Position numbers and translations under genes: made by a program
NCBI RefSeq assembly: GCF_014696625.1
Contig: NZ_JACJQL010000001.1
Coordinates: 124,001 to 188,000 of the forward strand
Source: Nostoc parmelioides FACHB-3921
GTDB taxonomy: Bacteria > Cyanobacteriota > Cyanobacteriia > Cyanobacteriales > Nostocaceae
Length of the DNA stretch: 64,000 nt
Reading direction: 5' to 3'
Notes under the pieces: model-generated
The model's database searches: none
What the model saw: only the letters and a program-made list of their open reading frames with translations
What the model was told of the DNA's origin: nothing
Shown: piece by piece, positions 49,258 to 58,147 of the stretch
Layout of the letters: each line of letters opens with the position of its first letter
Numbering within the stretch: position 1 is the first letter of the stretch

Positions 49258-51093
49258 TTACCATTCGGTTGCTGAGGTAATGAAATCCATTACCAAATTC
49301 TGCGCTATGGGTCGAGAAAATAGATATCCTTGTGCAAAATCGCATTTTAAACTTTTAAGTTGTTCCAATTGTTCTTTAGTTTCGACTCCTTCTGCGATCG
49401 CCGACATACCCATAGACGTAGCAATGCTAATCATCGCCGGCACTAATCCCATATTTTCTTGATTATCCAACATTCGATTAACAAATGATTTATCAATTTT
49501 GATTGCATTAAAAGGAAAGATATGTAAATAACTCAGGGATGAATAACCTGTACCAAAATCATCCATGATCAGTTTAATTTTCCGCTCTTTTAGTTGTTGG
49601 AGAATTACCTTAATTTCATTATTGTTTTCCATAATCACAGTTTCTGTGATTTCTAGCTCTAAACTAGATGGATCTATTTGAGTATCTTTGATAATTTGAT
49701 CGATTTGTGTGATGAAGTTAGTCTGCAAAAATAATTTAGCGCTTAAATTAACACTAATACTTAGATTTTTAGGGGTTGCTGGATGAGATTGCCAGATGCG
49801 TAGTTGCTGACAAGCTGACTGTAATACCCACATATTAATAATATTAATTAAACCAGTTTCTTCCGCTACAGGAATAAATTCTATCGGCGCAATCAAACCA
49901 TGAGTTGGATGCTGCCAACGAACAAGAGCTTCAAATCCAGATATTTTACCTGTAGTCAGAGAAATAATGGGCTGGTAATAAATGACAAATTCTTGTTTTT
50001 CTACTGACCTACGTAAGTCATTTTCCTTTTCTAAGGCTTTGATAACTTCCTTGTGCATTGCTGGATCAAAAACATGATATCTAGCCCTTCCTGAATCTTT
50101 AGCACGATACATAGCCGTATCGGCATCTCGTAGCAGATATTCTGGTTGATCATATCCTTGGTGACCCCAACTAATGCCAATACTGACATTCATAAAAACT
50201 TCGTATCTAGATAGTTTAAAAGACATTGATAGTTGTTGCAGAATGTAATCTGCTATTTGAATTGCCATACGGATATCTTTTATATCCTCTAATAAAATGC
50301 CAAATTCATCACCGCCTAGTCTTGCTAAAGTTGCGTCTGGTGTGAGACAAGATTGAAGACGATGAGCAATAGAAATAAGTAATTCATCTCCTACTAAATG
50401 TCCTAAAGAATCATTGACAACCTTGAAGCGATCGCAGTCTAAAAATAGTACTGCAAATTGATAATCAGATTCTTCTTTAGCTCGATTTAAAGCTTTTCCT
50501 AATTTCCTGATAAACAAAATTCTGTTTGGTAAACCAGTAAGAGCATCGTGGAGCGCCATATCAAGCAATTTGCCTTGTAACTTTTGACGCGCACTAACTT
50601 CTATTTGCAGTTTTTGCAAAGCCTTTTCTAACTCCCAAGTACGCTGCTTTACTCTTTGTTCCAATTCAGCATTCAGCGTTAATATTTCTATTCTTGCCGC
50701 TCGCAATTCTATTTGATTTTTTACACGTACTAATACTTCTTCTAATTCAAAAGGCTTAGTAATATAATCTACACCACCAACTTTAAAAGCCTTGACTTTA
50801 TCAAAAACATCATCTAAAGCACTAATAAAAATTACTGGGATATCAGATGTCAGTTCCCAAGCTTTAAATCTTTGACAAACTTCATAACCATCTACCTCTG
50901 GCATCATAATATCAAGCAAAATTAAATCAGGTAATAATGTTTGACAAGCTGTATAAGCCATTTGCCAATTTAAAGCTTTACGAACGTTATATCCTTCCCT
51001 AGTCAGAATTGATGACAAGACGCGCAGATTATCCGCCATATCATCAATAATCAAAATATCGTTTTTATATGGGTCTAACTGTTGATGATTCAT
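49258..51093 (-). CDS. Response regulator with GGDEF and EAL domains
   Basis: This is a 611-residue protein for cyclic-di-GMP turnover. The receiver (10-130) has IIDDMADN, LILLDIMMPEVDG and YITKPFELEEV. A coiled coil follows, then GGDEF (about 180-340) with intact LARLGGDEFGILLED, then EAL (about 350-605) with GFEALVRWQHP, ELEITETVIMEN and IIMDDFGTGYSSL-type loop (LIMDDFGTGYSS). Both catalytic motifs look intact, so it could make or break c-di-GMP. It is probably co-expressed with the downstream histidine kinase, about 180 bp away. Confidence 0.94.
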   Translation of the reverse strand: MNHQQLDPYKNDILIIDDMADNLRVLSSILTREGYNVRKALNWQMAYTACQTLLPDLILLDIMMPEVDGYEVCQRFKAWELTSDIPVIFISALDDVFDKVKAFKVGGVDYITKPFELEEVLVRVKNQIELRAARIEILTLNAELEQRVKQRTWELEKALQKLQIEVSARQKLQGKLLDMALHDALTGLPNRILFIRKLGKALNRAKEESDYQFAVLFLDCDRFKVVNDSLGHLVGDELLISIAHRLQSCLTPDATLARLGGDEFGILLEDIKDIRMAIQIADYILQQLSMSFKLSRYEVFMNVSIGISWGHQGYDQPEYLLRDADTAMYRAKDSGRARYHVFDPAMHKEVIKALEKENDLRRSVEKQEFVIYYQPIISLTTGKISGFEALVRWQHPTHGLIAPIEFIPVAEETGLINIINMWVLQSACQQLRIWQSHPATPKNLSISVNLSAKLFLQTNFITQIDQIIKDTQIDPSSLELEITETVIMENNNEIKVILQQLKERKIKLIMDDFGTGYSSLSYLHIFPFNAIKIDKSFVNRMLDNQENMGLVPAMISIATSMGMSAIAEGVETKEQLEQLKSLKCDFAQGYLFSRPIAQNLVMDFITSATEW

Positions 51094-52025
51094 TCTATAT
51101 TTGTTTTAGTTAGTGCCATAGTTTTTCTTCAATCTGATAGTTATTTACTAAATCCTTCAGAAAATGATAAAGTTGATTTCCCTGAAGTAAATTTTTCATA
51201 AGAGCGGATGAAGTGTATGGCTTCATACACCACACAAGCAATAAATCACAAGAGTTGCACCAACAATCGACTGTCAGGCAAATCATCTGCTACCAAGATG
51301 CGATATTCTCCTTGTGTGGTCATAATCTAATATTTTCTGCCCATTTTGCAACGCTAGATACCTCACTGTTTCTGTCGCCAAATACTTTTGCGGGACGAAA
51401 GGCGTAATGAAAAATAATCTGAGGGACTTCTTAGTAAATTTTTTGCCAATTGAGCAGTAACAGGAGTTGACGGACTGAAGTTTGACTAACATCATGTGTA
51501 AAAAAATTTCCCCAATGTTAACCCCAGGGACTCTACGATATATCAACTACTTTGAGCTTAAGGGTTAGTACTGTCTACAATAGCAAATATCATCAAGCAA
51601 GTAGCTGATGCTTATATCAAAAGATACTAAAATATGTATAAACATATTCGGTCTATTGGGGTAATTCTTCCTGATATGAAGGCTTAAACTTTGTTATAAC
51701 ACCATAATTTGTTCTATTGCATCTGACAATACATGAATATGTATTATTGATGTATTGTCAGATATTATTTACACTGTTTAACCAAAAAATTTTGTACTAG
51801 AAAAAGGTCGCTATTTTTACTAATTGAAGACAAAAATATAAGTAAATAATTATACTCAAAGATAAGAGAAGCAGCTACTTGATACTTAGTAGCTAGATTC
51901 ATGCTGAATGATTATGTTTATTTTATTTTTCAAAAATCTCAATTTTTATCAGATATGTCCGTAGCCAGATAGATTAGGACATCAAGCTCAGATAAAACCC
52001 TGACAAAACAAGGCTTTTAAGTCCG
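51094..52025. other. 930-bp region with a response-regulator remnant
   Basis: It contains the receiver fragment at 51246-51323 and family A copy 4 at the right end. A further short frame at 51110-51199 (29 codons, MKNLLQGNQLYHFLKDL) may be a remnant of the same gene. The rest is AT-rich without a recognisable gene. Confidence 0.55.
51246..51323 (-). pseudogene. Receiver-domain remnant
   Basis: On the minus strand ATG at 51323 opens 25 codons coding TTQGEYRILVADDLPDSRLL, then VQLL and a stop. This is the beta-1 strand and acidic pair of a receiver domain. The remainder of the domain (phospho-Asp and Lys) is missing. It sits directly upstream of two intact receiver-fused genes, so it is probably the rest of a third paralogue. 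Confidence 0.6.
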
Positions 52026-52036
52026 TCAACCGCTAA
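51953..52036 (-). repeat. Dispersed repeat, family A, copy 4
   Basis: Reading the minus strand it runs GTTAGCGGTTGACGGACTT, then AAAAGCCTTG, GGGTTTTATCTGAGCTTG and ATGTCCTAATCTATCTGG to CTACGGACATA. It overlaps the last three codons and stop of the MOSC gene. Confidence 0.9.
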
Positions 52037-52817
52037 CACCTATAATTTTAACTTCTTCGCCCACACTAATGAACTTTCCTACTTCCGAACTGGGTAATCG
52101 TGTATTTACACTTAAACGATAAAAATGATTAAACCGAGATGTAGCAACCCATTCCGGCAATGTCACTTGACGCTTTTGGACAAATATTTTTTGAAAACTC
52201 GGATAAGCGACACCTGAAAACGAGTCTCTTGTGGGAACTACACAACGCTGGCAAGGGTTAACACCCAAAAACTGCACGTCTCCAACTTGGAAGGAAAGCA
52301 CTTCGCCGGATTCCCTAAATAATTGATCTTCCCAAAATGCCGGGACACCGTCAATTTCCAGATTAGCACGCATTCGGCGGCGCATTTCATCGATAGTTAC
52401 ACCGGGAAACCACGAAGCTACTTCTGCCAAGGTTGCGGTACTGATTACTGTTGGCCCTGGTGATTGTAAATCATCAGGGAATCCTCCCTGGGAGTTTTGC
52501 TCTAGGGTGACAGCAAACCCCAAAAAATCACTCAAGATAGCTGCTAGTGTTTGCCTTTCTTCGTCTAGATGAAAGACATATTCTGAATCTTTCTCAGGAA
52601 ATTGGAGCGATATCTCTCGATGGGAGATGTGAAAATATGAACGTAATTGATGAATAGATGGATTTCGTTTTCCATTTACCACTCTCGAATGTTCGTCAAA
52701 GATGGCAAATTCACGGTCGTACTCTAGCGCACCACTGTTGACTATTCTTCCTTGTGGAACTTCCACCCCGTCTAGTGATTTAATCGGGTAGATTAAGATT
52801 TTAGCTAGGTAAGGCAT
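52026..52817 (-). CDS. MOSC-domain protein
   Basis: This is a 263-residue protein starting at the ATG at 52817 (MPYLAKILIYPIKSLDG), with an N-terminal MOSC beta-barrel (about 1-115; DREFAIFDEHSRVVNGKR) and a MOSC domain (about 120-255). The conserved cysteine for molybdenum cofactor binding is in GVNPCQRCVVPTRD. Relatives include YcbX and mARC, which reduce N-hydroxylated compounds. Its last residues (VSG) and stop codon are in a family A repeat, so the C-terminus may have been reset by insertion. The upstream frame to 52844 lacks family support. Confidence 0.88.
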   Translation of the reverse strand: MPYLAKILIYPIKSLDGVEVPQGRIVNSGALEYDREFAIFDEHSRVVNGKRNPSIHQLRSYFHISHREISLQFPEKDSEYVFHLDEERQTLAAILSDFLGFAVTLEQNSQGGFPDDLQSPGPTVISTATLAEVASWFPGVTIDEMRRRMRANLEIDGVPAFWEDQLFRESGEVLSFQVGDVQFLGVNPCQRCVVPTRDSFSGVAYPSFQKIFVQKRQVTLPEWVATSRFNHFYRLSVNTRLPSSEVGKFISVGEEVKIIGVSG

Positions 52818-52931
52818 CTTAAAAATTTTTGAGCTAATAGTCAACAGTCGTTGATTGTGGGTTATGGAAGAAAAATACCAGTCTGTGGACTGTTGACTAT
52901 GCTTTTGTTTTATATATAGTTATAGTTTTTT

Positions 52932-53579
52932 TTACTTTGGAGAGTATAGAGGCGATTTATCGATTTCTCCCACATTGTTGAGTGGCCAAAAACGAAGAAC
53001 TGCACGACCAATAATATTTTGACGCGGGACAACGCCCCAACAGCGACTGTCATAGCTACTATTACGATTATCTCCTAGTACTAAATAGGAGTCAGCAGGT
53101 ATGGTCTGGGGTTTCGTTAAGAAAGCTGGTTGCTGACCTGACGTACAGACATCAATAACTGTAGCTTGTTTGGAGCCGAGATATGTCACTTCATTCAGGG
53201 GTTTTTTATTGATATAGACTCTGCCGTTTCTGAGTTCTACTGTTTCCCCTGGTAAGCCAACCACCCGTTTGATAAAGGCATCTTGGTATTGCTCACGTTG
53301 TAACTCTTCTGTAGGGGAAAAAACTACAATGTCTCCCCTCTGTGGTTGAGAAAATCTGTACTTCAACTTATCAACAATAATTTTGTCTGCTTCCCACTGG
53401 TTGGGAGTTCCGTGGAGAGTGGGTTCCATCGAGCCAGAAGGAATCCAGCGTGCTTCAGCCACAAAGGTACGAATACCCAAGGCGAGAACAATACTTAATA
53501 CAACTGTTCTACCTAGCTCTGCGATCCAAGAATTATCAGGTTGTTTACTAGAATTGTTGTCAGACACTTGATTTTGCAT
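52932..53579 (-). CDS. lepB: Signal peptidase I
   Basis: This is a 215-residue membrane protease that removes signal peptides. One N-terminal membrane helix (VVLSIVLALGIRTFVA) precedes the catalytic Ser50 in RWIPSGSMEPTL. The catalytic Lys is in AFIKRVVGLPGETVELRNG, and the C-terminal box GDNRNSSYDSRCWGVVP is complete. The start MQNQVSDNN at 53579 looks natural. It should process exported proteins such as the PatX, COP23 and EndoU products in this window. Confidence 0.97.
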   Translation of the reverse strand: MQNQVSDNNSSKQPDNSWIAELGRTVVLSIVLALGIRTFVAEARWIPSGSMEPTLHGTPNQWEADKIIVDKLKYRFSQPQRGDIVVFSPTEELQREQYQDAFIKRVVGLPGETVELRNGRVYINKKPLNEVTYLGSKQATVIDVCTSGQQPAFLTKPQTIPADSYLVLGDNRNSSYDSRCWGVVPRQNIIGRAVLRFWPLNNVGEIDKSPLYSPK

Positions 53580-53869
53580 GAAATTACTGAAGTAAGAAAA
53601 GTGTAAGTAATTAACTCGCTGAGGGAGACTATATTTGTTAATCTTAACGGGAGAAAGCAGATCAGGTGGTTATCAGTTATTTGTAGTTGCTCATTAGTTA
53701 TAGCTTCTGACTCTAGATTGTTGACCGTAGCAAGTGGTCTGACTCATAAAATAAAAATAATCTTTTTTGTAAATAACTGCAAAAAATTATTACAAAAAGT
53801 ACTGTTGAGATTGACCTAAACGCATGGTTTTCTATAGTCTATAGCTCCTGGTTGAAAATTGTTAGCCTT

Positions 53870-55189
53870 ATGTCATCTCCACAAAGTTTGCTAATTCGCG
53901 GCGCTCGCATCCTTTTACCGAATGGTGAATTTTTGCTGGGAGATGTGTTGACACGCGATCGCCATATCATTGAAGTAGGGACAGACATAGCCAACACTAC
54001 ACCAGCTACAGAGATTGACGCGAAAGGGTTGACTTTGTTGCCAGGAGTCATAGACCCGCAGGTGCATTTCCGCGAACCGGGGCTAGAACATAAGGAAGAT
54101 TTGTTTACAGCCAGTTGCGCCTGTGCCAAAGGTGGGGTGACTTCTTTTTTAGAAATGCCCAATACACGTCCCCTGACAACTACCCAGGAAGCTTTAGATG
54201 ATAAGTTACAACGGGCTGCGAGTAAATGTTTAGTCAACTATGGCTTTTTTATTGGGGCAACAGGAGAGAACACACCAGAATTATTAGCCGCGCACCCAAC
54301 ACCAGGCATTAAGATTTTCATGGGGTCGATGCACGGTCAGTTGTTGGTTGATCAAGAAGCTGCACTAGAGTCGATATTTGCTCAAGGTCAACGCCTGATT
54401 GCTGTTCATGCCGAAGACCAAGCCAGAATTAACCAGCGCCGTCAAGAATTCGCGGGTATTCAAGACCCAGCAATTCATTCTCAAATTCAAGATAATCAAG
54501 CGGCACTGTTAGCAACAAAATTGGCATTAAAACTTTCTAAAAAATATCAGCGTCGGTTACATATTCTGCATATGTCCACAGCCGACGAAGCTGAATTGCT
54601 GCGCCAAGACAAACCCAGTTGGGTAACAGCCGAGGTCACACCACAACATTTGGTGATGAACACTGGTGATTATCAGCGTATTGGCACATTAGCACAAATG
54701 AATCCGCCCTTGCGATCGCCCCACGATAACGAAGTTTTATGGCAAGCGTTGCGGGATGGTGTGATAGATTTTATCGCCACAGACCACGCCCCCCACACCT
54801 TAGAAGAAAAAGCCCAACCCTATCCCAACAGTCCCTCTGGGATGCCTGGGGTAGAAACATCCTTGGCTGTCATGTTGACGGCGGCAATGGAGGGGAAATG
54901 TACCGTTGCCCAAGTAGCCAACTGGATGTCCACAGCTGTCGCTGTAGCCTATGGTATCCCCAATAAGGGAGCGATCGCCCCTGGTTACGATGCTGATTTA
55001 GTACTTGTTGATTTGAATACATACCGCCCCGTCCTCCGAGAAGAAACCTTAACCAAATGTCGCTGGAGTCCCTTTGAAGGCTGGAACCTCACGGGATGGG
55101 CTGACACAACTATAGTTGGCGGTCAGATTGTCTACCACAAAGGCAAGTTAAACACCGAAGTACGCGGCCAAGCTTTAAGTTTCGTGTAG
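53870..55189 (+). CDS. pyrC: Dihydroorotase
   Basis: This is the pyrimidine biosynthesis enzyme that closes carbamoyl-aspartate to dihydroorotate. The 439 residues start at the ATG at 53870 (MSSPQSLLIRGARI). The carboxylated Lys is in IKIFMGSMHGQ, the other metal ligands are in AVHAEDQ, HILHMSTADEAEL and DFIATDHAPHT. The first metal motif is GVIDPQVHFREPG, with Gln where many enzymes have His; the same Gln occurs in a known subgroup of amidohydrolases, so it need not mean loss of activity. Transcribed alone. Confidence 0.93.
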   Translation: MSSPQSLLIRGARILLPNGEFLLGDVLTRDRHIIEVGTDIANTTPATEIDAKGLTLLPGVIDPQVHFREPGLEHKEDLFTASCACAKGGVTSFLEMPNTRPLTTTQEALDDKLQRAASKCLVNYGFFIGATGENTPELLAAHPTPGIKIFMGSMHGQLLVDQEAALESIFAQGQRLIAVHAEDQARINQRRQEFAGIQDPAIHSQIQDNQAALLATKLALKLSKKYQRRLHILHMSTADEAELLRQDKPSWVTAEVTPQHLVMNTGDYQRIGTLAQMNPPLRSPHDNEVLWQALRDGVIDFIATDHAPHTLEEKAQPYPNSPSGMPGVETSLAVMLTAAMEGKCTVAQVANWMSTAVAVAYGIPNKGAIAPGYDADLVLVDLNTYRPVLREETLTKCRWSPFEGWNLTGWADTTIVGGQIVYHKGKLNTEVRGQALSFV

Positions 55190-56086
55190 CAAATAATATT
55201 CTCTTTTTATGTAATCAGTTGTATTCGCGTAGTCCGTCTCGTAAAGCACGGTAGAAATAGCTTTAACTTGGTCAACTGATTGTTAATATAAGAAATTTTT
55301 TCGTAAAGTTTTTGTTTAATTAATTTAATTAATAAGTTAATAATTAGTAACTTTACGGGTATAGATCCTGAATTCGTTTTGGGAACACTTAAGTATGCGG
55401 ATGGACTGGGCAGTTAGTACGGAAAGTAGTAAGCCTTTTACTTCTCCCCGTTAGCTTTTTGCATTTAACTATCCGGATTTTTTACCAAATAACTGTAGAG
55501 AAAAGTAGGGTTAAGTAAACGGGCAAATTTTCGTGAAAACAATGTTTTATACATATAAAAATTTTATCTGCACTTAATTTGTACGTTCTAAAAACCTATT
55601 TCTTACATCTCTGATTCTTTAATCCTTCTGGGCGTGGGATTGCTGAGGATACTAACATTACTTAGCAAAACCTAGCAAGAAAATATAAATCAGTATTTGT
55701 TCTTGCACAATTTAGAACAAATTTTACAGAGATAATCCAAGGAATAGGTCAATAAGAATCACAATAGTGCAAAAAATAAAAAGACTTTACCAGTATTGAC
55801 TGATTTAATAAAAGTCTGCTGTAAGCCTTATCAGCTATATGATCTACCAGAGGACAAGTTTATGTCATGTTTAATATCAATCTAATTTTCCGAAAGAGCA
55901 GGTATTAAAAACATCTTTTAACTTCCTAGATATCACCTGCATAAAGTTCTTGAAGACACTTAGATTTGATTTTTTCAACCATCTACACCAAGACTGATGA
56001 TGAGAAGATGCAACCGTAGCTAATCTCAGTAGATGGAAAAAGTAACCAAATGTTCTGTTGAAAAGTAATTCACCGATTTTAAGATT
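55190..56086 (+). promoter_or_regulatory. patS upstream control region
   Basis: Nearly 900 bp without any larger gene lie between pyrC and patS. In PCC 7120 patS has several start sites far upstream (from memory about -662, -580, -314 and -39). A TCCGGA (DIF) site at 55472-55477 fits the -580 one. The first 200 bp is AT-rich with TTAATTAATTAA repeats. The long leader before a 17-codon gene suggests post-transcriptional control. Confidence 0.75.
55472..55507 (+). promoter_or_regulatory. DIF-type promoter of patS (about -580)
   Basis: TCCGGA (55472-55477) is followed after 18 bp by TAGAGA (55496-55501). The -580 start of patS would fall at 55507, 35 bases after the first base of TCCGGA, in close agreement with the hetR site. 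Confidence 0.78.
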
Positions 56087-56140
56087 ATGAAGGCAATTAT
56101 GTTAGTGAATTTCTGTGATGAGCGCGGTAGTGGTAGATAG
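56087..56140 (+). CDS. patS: PatS, heterocyst pattern-formation peptide
   Basis: The 17-codon gene reads [17 protein letters not shown] and stops. Its C-terminal pentapeptide RGSGR (or a slightly longer form) spreads from differentiating cells and binds the HetR hood, so that neighbours do not form heterocysts. It is identical to the PatS I know from PCC 7120. A second Met (codon 5) is a possible internal start giving 13 residues. It is far too short for normal ORF calling. A DIF-type promoter lies about 615 bp upstream. hetY, also linked to differentiation, is convergent with it 211 bp away. Confidence 0.98.
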
Positions 56141-56351
56141 AACGAGTGTGAAATTCTGCCTCGACTATCGGTAAAAATTTTGTCGTTATCATGTGAAGAT
56201 TGATTGGGTATGGCGTTGATGTGCTGGTAAATTTAGGATAATACTAATGTAATTTGGGGTAACTTTTTTACTGTTTCTACTCAGTGGCAAATAGCCCTAA
56301 TATTATTACAGTACTAGACAGCTTTTTTACCCAATTCGGAAATAAAGTCGT

Positions 56352-56810
56352 TCACTTGGTAGCAATTAAATCGCTGATAATGCAATTGAATGGTGTAATT
56401 TCGGCTTGACGACTGCCCTCATCGCCATAAGTCAAAAGTACGTTAATGTAGGTACTTGGCTTGTAGGGCATTCGTTCCGACCACTCAATCGCTACAATAC
56501 CCGGAATTACCTCAATCCCTTCCCAGTAAATTTCTAAATTTAAATTTAATACTTCCTGTGGCTCTAAGCGGTATAAATCTAGATGGTAAAGAGGTATACG
56601 TCCTTCTGTGTACTCATTAATCAGAGTGAAAGTAGGACTGACAATGGGTTCAGTAATACTTAAGCCTTGACCCAAGCCTTGTACCAAAGTAGTTTTACCA
56701 GCACCTAAATCACCTTCTAGTAAAATCACGCTACCGGCAGTTAAAGTTTCTCCTAAGAGAATACCTAAGTTGAGTGTTGACTCTTTATCTGCGAGAAAAA
56801 TTTTAGTCAT
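56352..56810 (-). CDS. hetY: TsaE-family ATPase HetY
   Basis: This is a 152-residue P-loop protein with Walker A EGDLGAGKTTLVQGLG and SPTFTLINEYTEGRIPLYHLDLYRLE, typical of TsaE (YjeE), which is needed for N6-threonylcarbamoyl-adenosine in tRNA. The homologue in PCC 7120, next to patS, is HetY, whose overexpression alters heterocyst development and patS/hetR expression. The gene ends 211 bp from the patS stop, convergent with it. Full length. Confidence 0.94.
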   Translation of the reverse strand: MTKIFLADKESTLNLGILLGETLTAGSVILLEGDLGAGKTTLVQGLGQGLSITEPIVSPTFTLINEYTEGRIPLYHLDLYRLEPQEVLNLNLEIYWEGIEVIPGIVAIEWSERMPYKPSTYINVLLTYGDEGSRQAEITPFNCIISDLIATK

Positions 56811-56833
56811 TTGGTCGATATTTCAGTTGTCAG

Positions 56834-56853
56834 AGACGCGATTAATCGCGTCT
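56834..56853. repeat. Palindrome AGACGCGATTAATCGCGTCT
   Basis: This 20-bp perfect palindrome equals the core of the repeats at 2171-2190 and is followed by GTACAG as in those copies (reverse orientation). Confidence 0.85.
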
Positions 56854-56930
56854 GTACAGTTATTGGTTGCTAATAATTTTCTTTTACCCCTCTGCATCTT
56901 AACGCCTGTCTTGAAAGAGGGTGTGGGGTA

Positions 56931-56998
56931 CCGGCTCATGATTTTGGTGGGCATTGCCCACCCTACTTATATTTCAAAAATCAAGTATGAGTCCTAAT
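56931..56998 (+). repeat. Dispersed palindromic repeat, family B, copy 4
   Basis: The core GTGGGCATTGCCCACCCTAC is at 56947-56966. CTCATGATTTT on the left pairs imperfectly with AAAATCAAGTATGAG on the right, as in copy 1. Confidence 0.82.
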
Positions 56999-57112
56999 AT
57001 ATAGAAAATGTGGTTTTAAATACGCTATTCCATTAAATTAGTAATATAAAATTTCCATGTGTATGTCATCAGATTACTAAGTTTAATCTAGTCAAAAATT
57101 AGGAATGATCTA

Positions 57113-57352
57113 ATGAGTAGAGAAGCAGTTAAAGTCATTTTATGGGAAGAAAATCAAAAGGATTTTGTAAAAAAGTTCTATGATTTACAATTTATTCCCA
57201 GAGTCGGTGAGGAAGTTTATTTACAAAAAGAGAGATGGAAAGTAACCAGAGTTGAGCATGATGTAGAAGTTAGTGAGATTAATGTATATATGGAAGTAAT
57301 TAAAAAAGTCAAGCAGGATAAAGTCAAGCAAGATAAACCGTCTAATTCTTAA
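57113..57352 (+). CDS. Small conserved hypothetical protein
   Basis: This is a 79-residue acidic/basic mixed protein with no family I can name. The ATG follows TTAGGAATGATCTA. It has a compact beta-rich look (REAVKVILWEENQKDF, FIPRVGEEVYLQKERWKV) and a Lys/Asp-rich tail containing a duplicated VKQDK motif. The duplication is also at DNA level (15-bp tandem near 57310-57340). Codon use and spacing look genuine. Confidence 0.65.
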   Translation: MSREAVKVILWEENQKDFVKKFYDLQFIPRVGEEVYLQKERWKVTRVEHDVEVSEINVYMEVIKKVKQDKVKQDKPSNS

Positions 57353-57891
57353 ATAAAGCTAAGTTTTACTTTTATCAAAGGGAATGTCAACTGGGTTTAA
57401 TTCTTAAAGATGAACCATTATTTCAGGAACTACAACAACGTCAAGGGACTTCTGCCGGTCGTGCCAAGCTCGGAGAACGTGTCGCTGTTGAGCATTCCCC
57501 CACATTGGTCGATGGCAGGGGGAACAAGCTCGTTATGTTGGTTCGCGCAAAAATTTATTTGACCTTCGCCGTACTACCGTCATTCATAATCTTCATGTCC
57601 TTGCCAAAATTTTTACTCATACTACTGAGCAGTCTGCTACTTCATCTTGATTACTGAATCGGTGTTCTGTAGGTAGTAGTCTGCCAAGAGAACTTTGCAA
57701 GGTTAATAGCAGCAAAAAAATCTCTTTCTCCCCCTGCTCCCTCTGCTTCCCCTGCTTGCCCTAGCCCAGCAATTTTGGGTTGGTGAACTAGTAGTGCGCT
57801 AACTCGTTACGTAGAAACTGTTAGACTTGATTTGTAGAAATTTTGAACCAAAACTTCCAGAGAAGCCAAGGAAAGGCAAACCATTCAATCT
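57353..57891. other. Region with transposase remnant
   Basis: These 539 bp hold the broken transposase at 57391-57650 and, further on, CCCCCTGCTCCCTC-like repeats (about 57727-57765). No intact gene is found. Confidence 0.6.
57391..57650 (+). pseudogene. Frameshifted DDE transposase fragment
   Basis: One frame gives LILKDEPLFQELQQRQ and AKLGERVAVEHS; after a C-run (CATTCCCCCACATTGG, about 57494) the next frame continues HIGRWQGEQARYVGSRKN, then LFDLRRTTVIHNLHVLAKI, and a stop at 57648. Together they match the C-terminal end of IS4/IS5/IS1182-type DDE transposases. The N-terminal catalytic part is gone. It is a relic of an insertion sequence. Confidence 0.8.
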
Positions 57892-58137
57892 ATGAGTGAT
57901 ACACAGTTTTTACGCCTGTTTGGGTCTATATTCGTTGGCATTGGCAGCATATTGGCTCTTGCAGGCATAATTAGTGGATTCAATACTCGTTCCTTTATTG
58001 CCACCTCTGTAACTACCCAAGGAACTGTGATTGATTTAATACAACGTTCATCCACTAGAAATAGAACTACTAGTAGTAGGAGACAAAGGACATCAGTGCA
58101 ACCATCTACCTTGGAGTTATACCATCTCTTACCATGA
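57892..58137 (+). pseudogene. Truncated DUF3592-like membrane protein
   Basis: The 81 codons code a membrane helix (FLRLFGSIFVGIGSILALAGIISG) and the start of a DUF3592-like domain (SVTTQGTVIDLIQRSSTRN), but the expected Tyr/Pro-Val beta strands that follow are missing; after RTSVQPSTLELYH the frame ends. It looks cut short next to the transposase relic. It may still be transcribed. Confidence 0.55.
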
Positions 58138-58147
58138 GCGATTCTCT

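Noticed and set aside
51283..51546. 87-codon minus-strand frame
   Set aside because: The better reading is the short receiver remnant in another frame; this frame has no family character.
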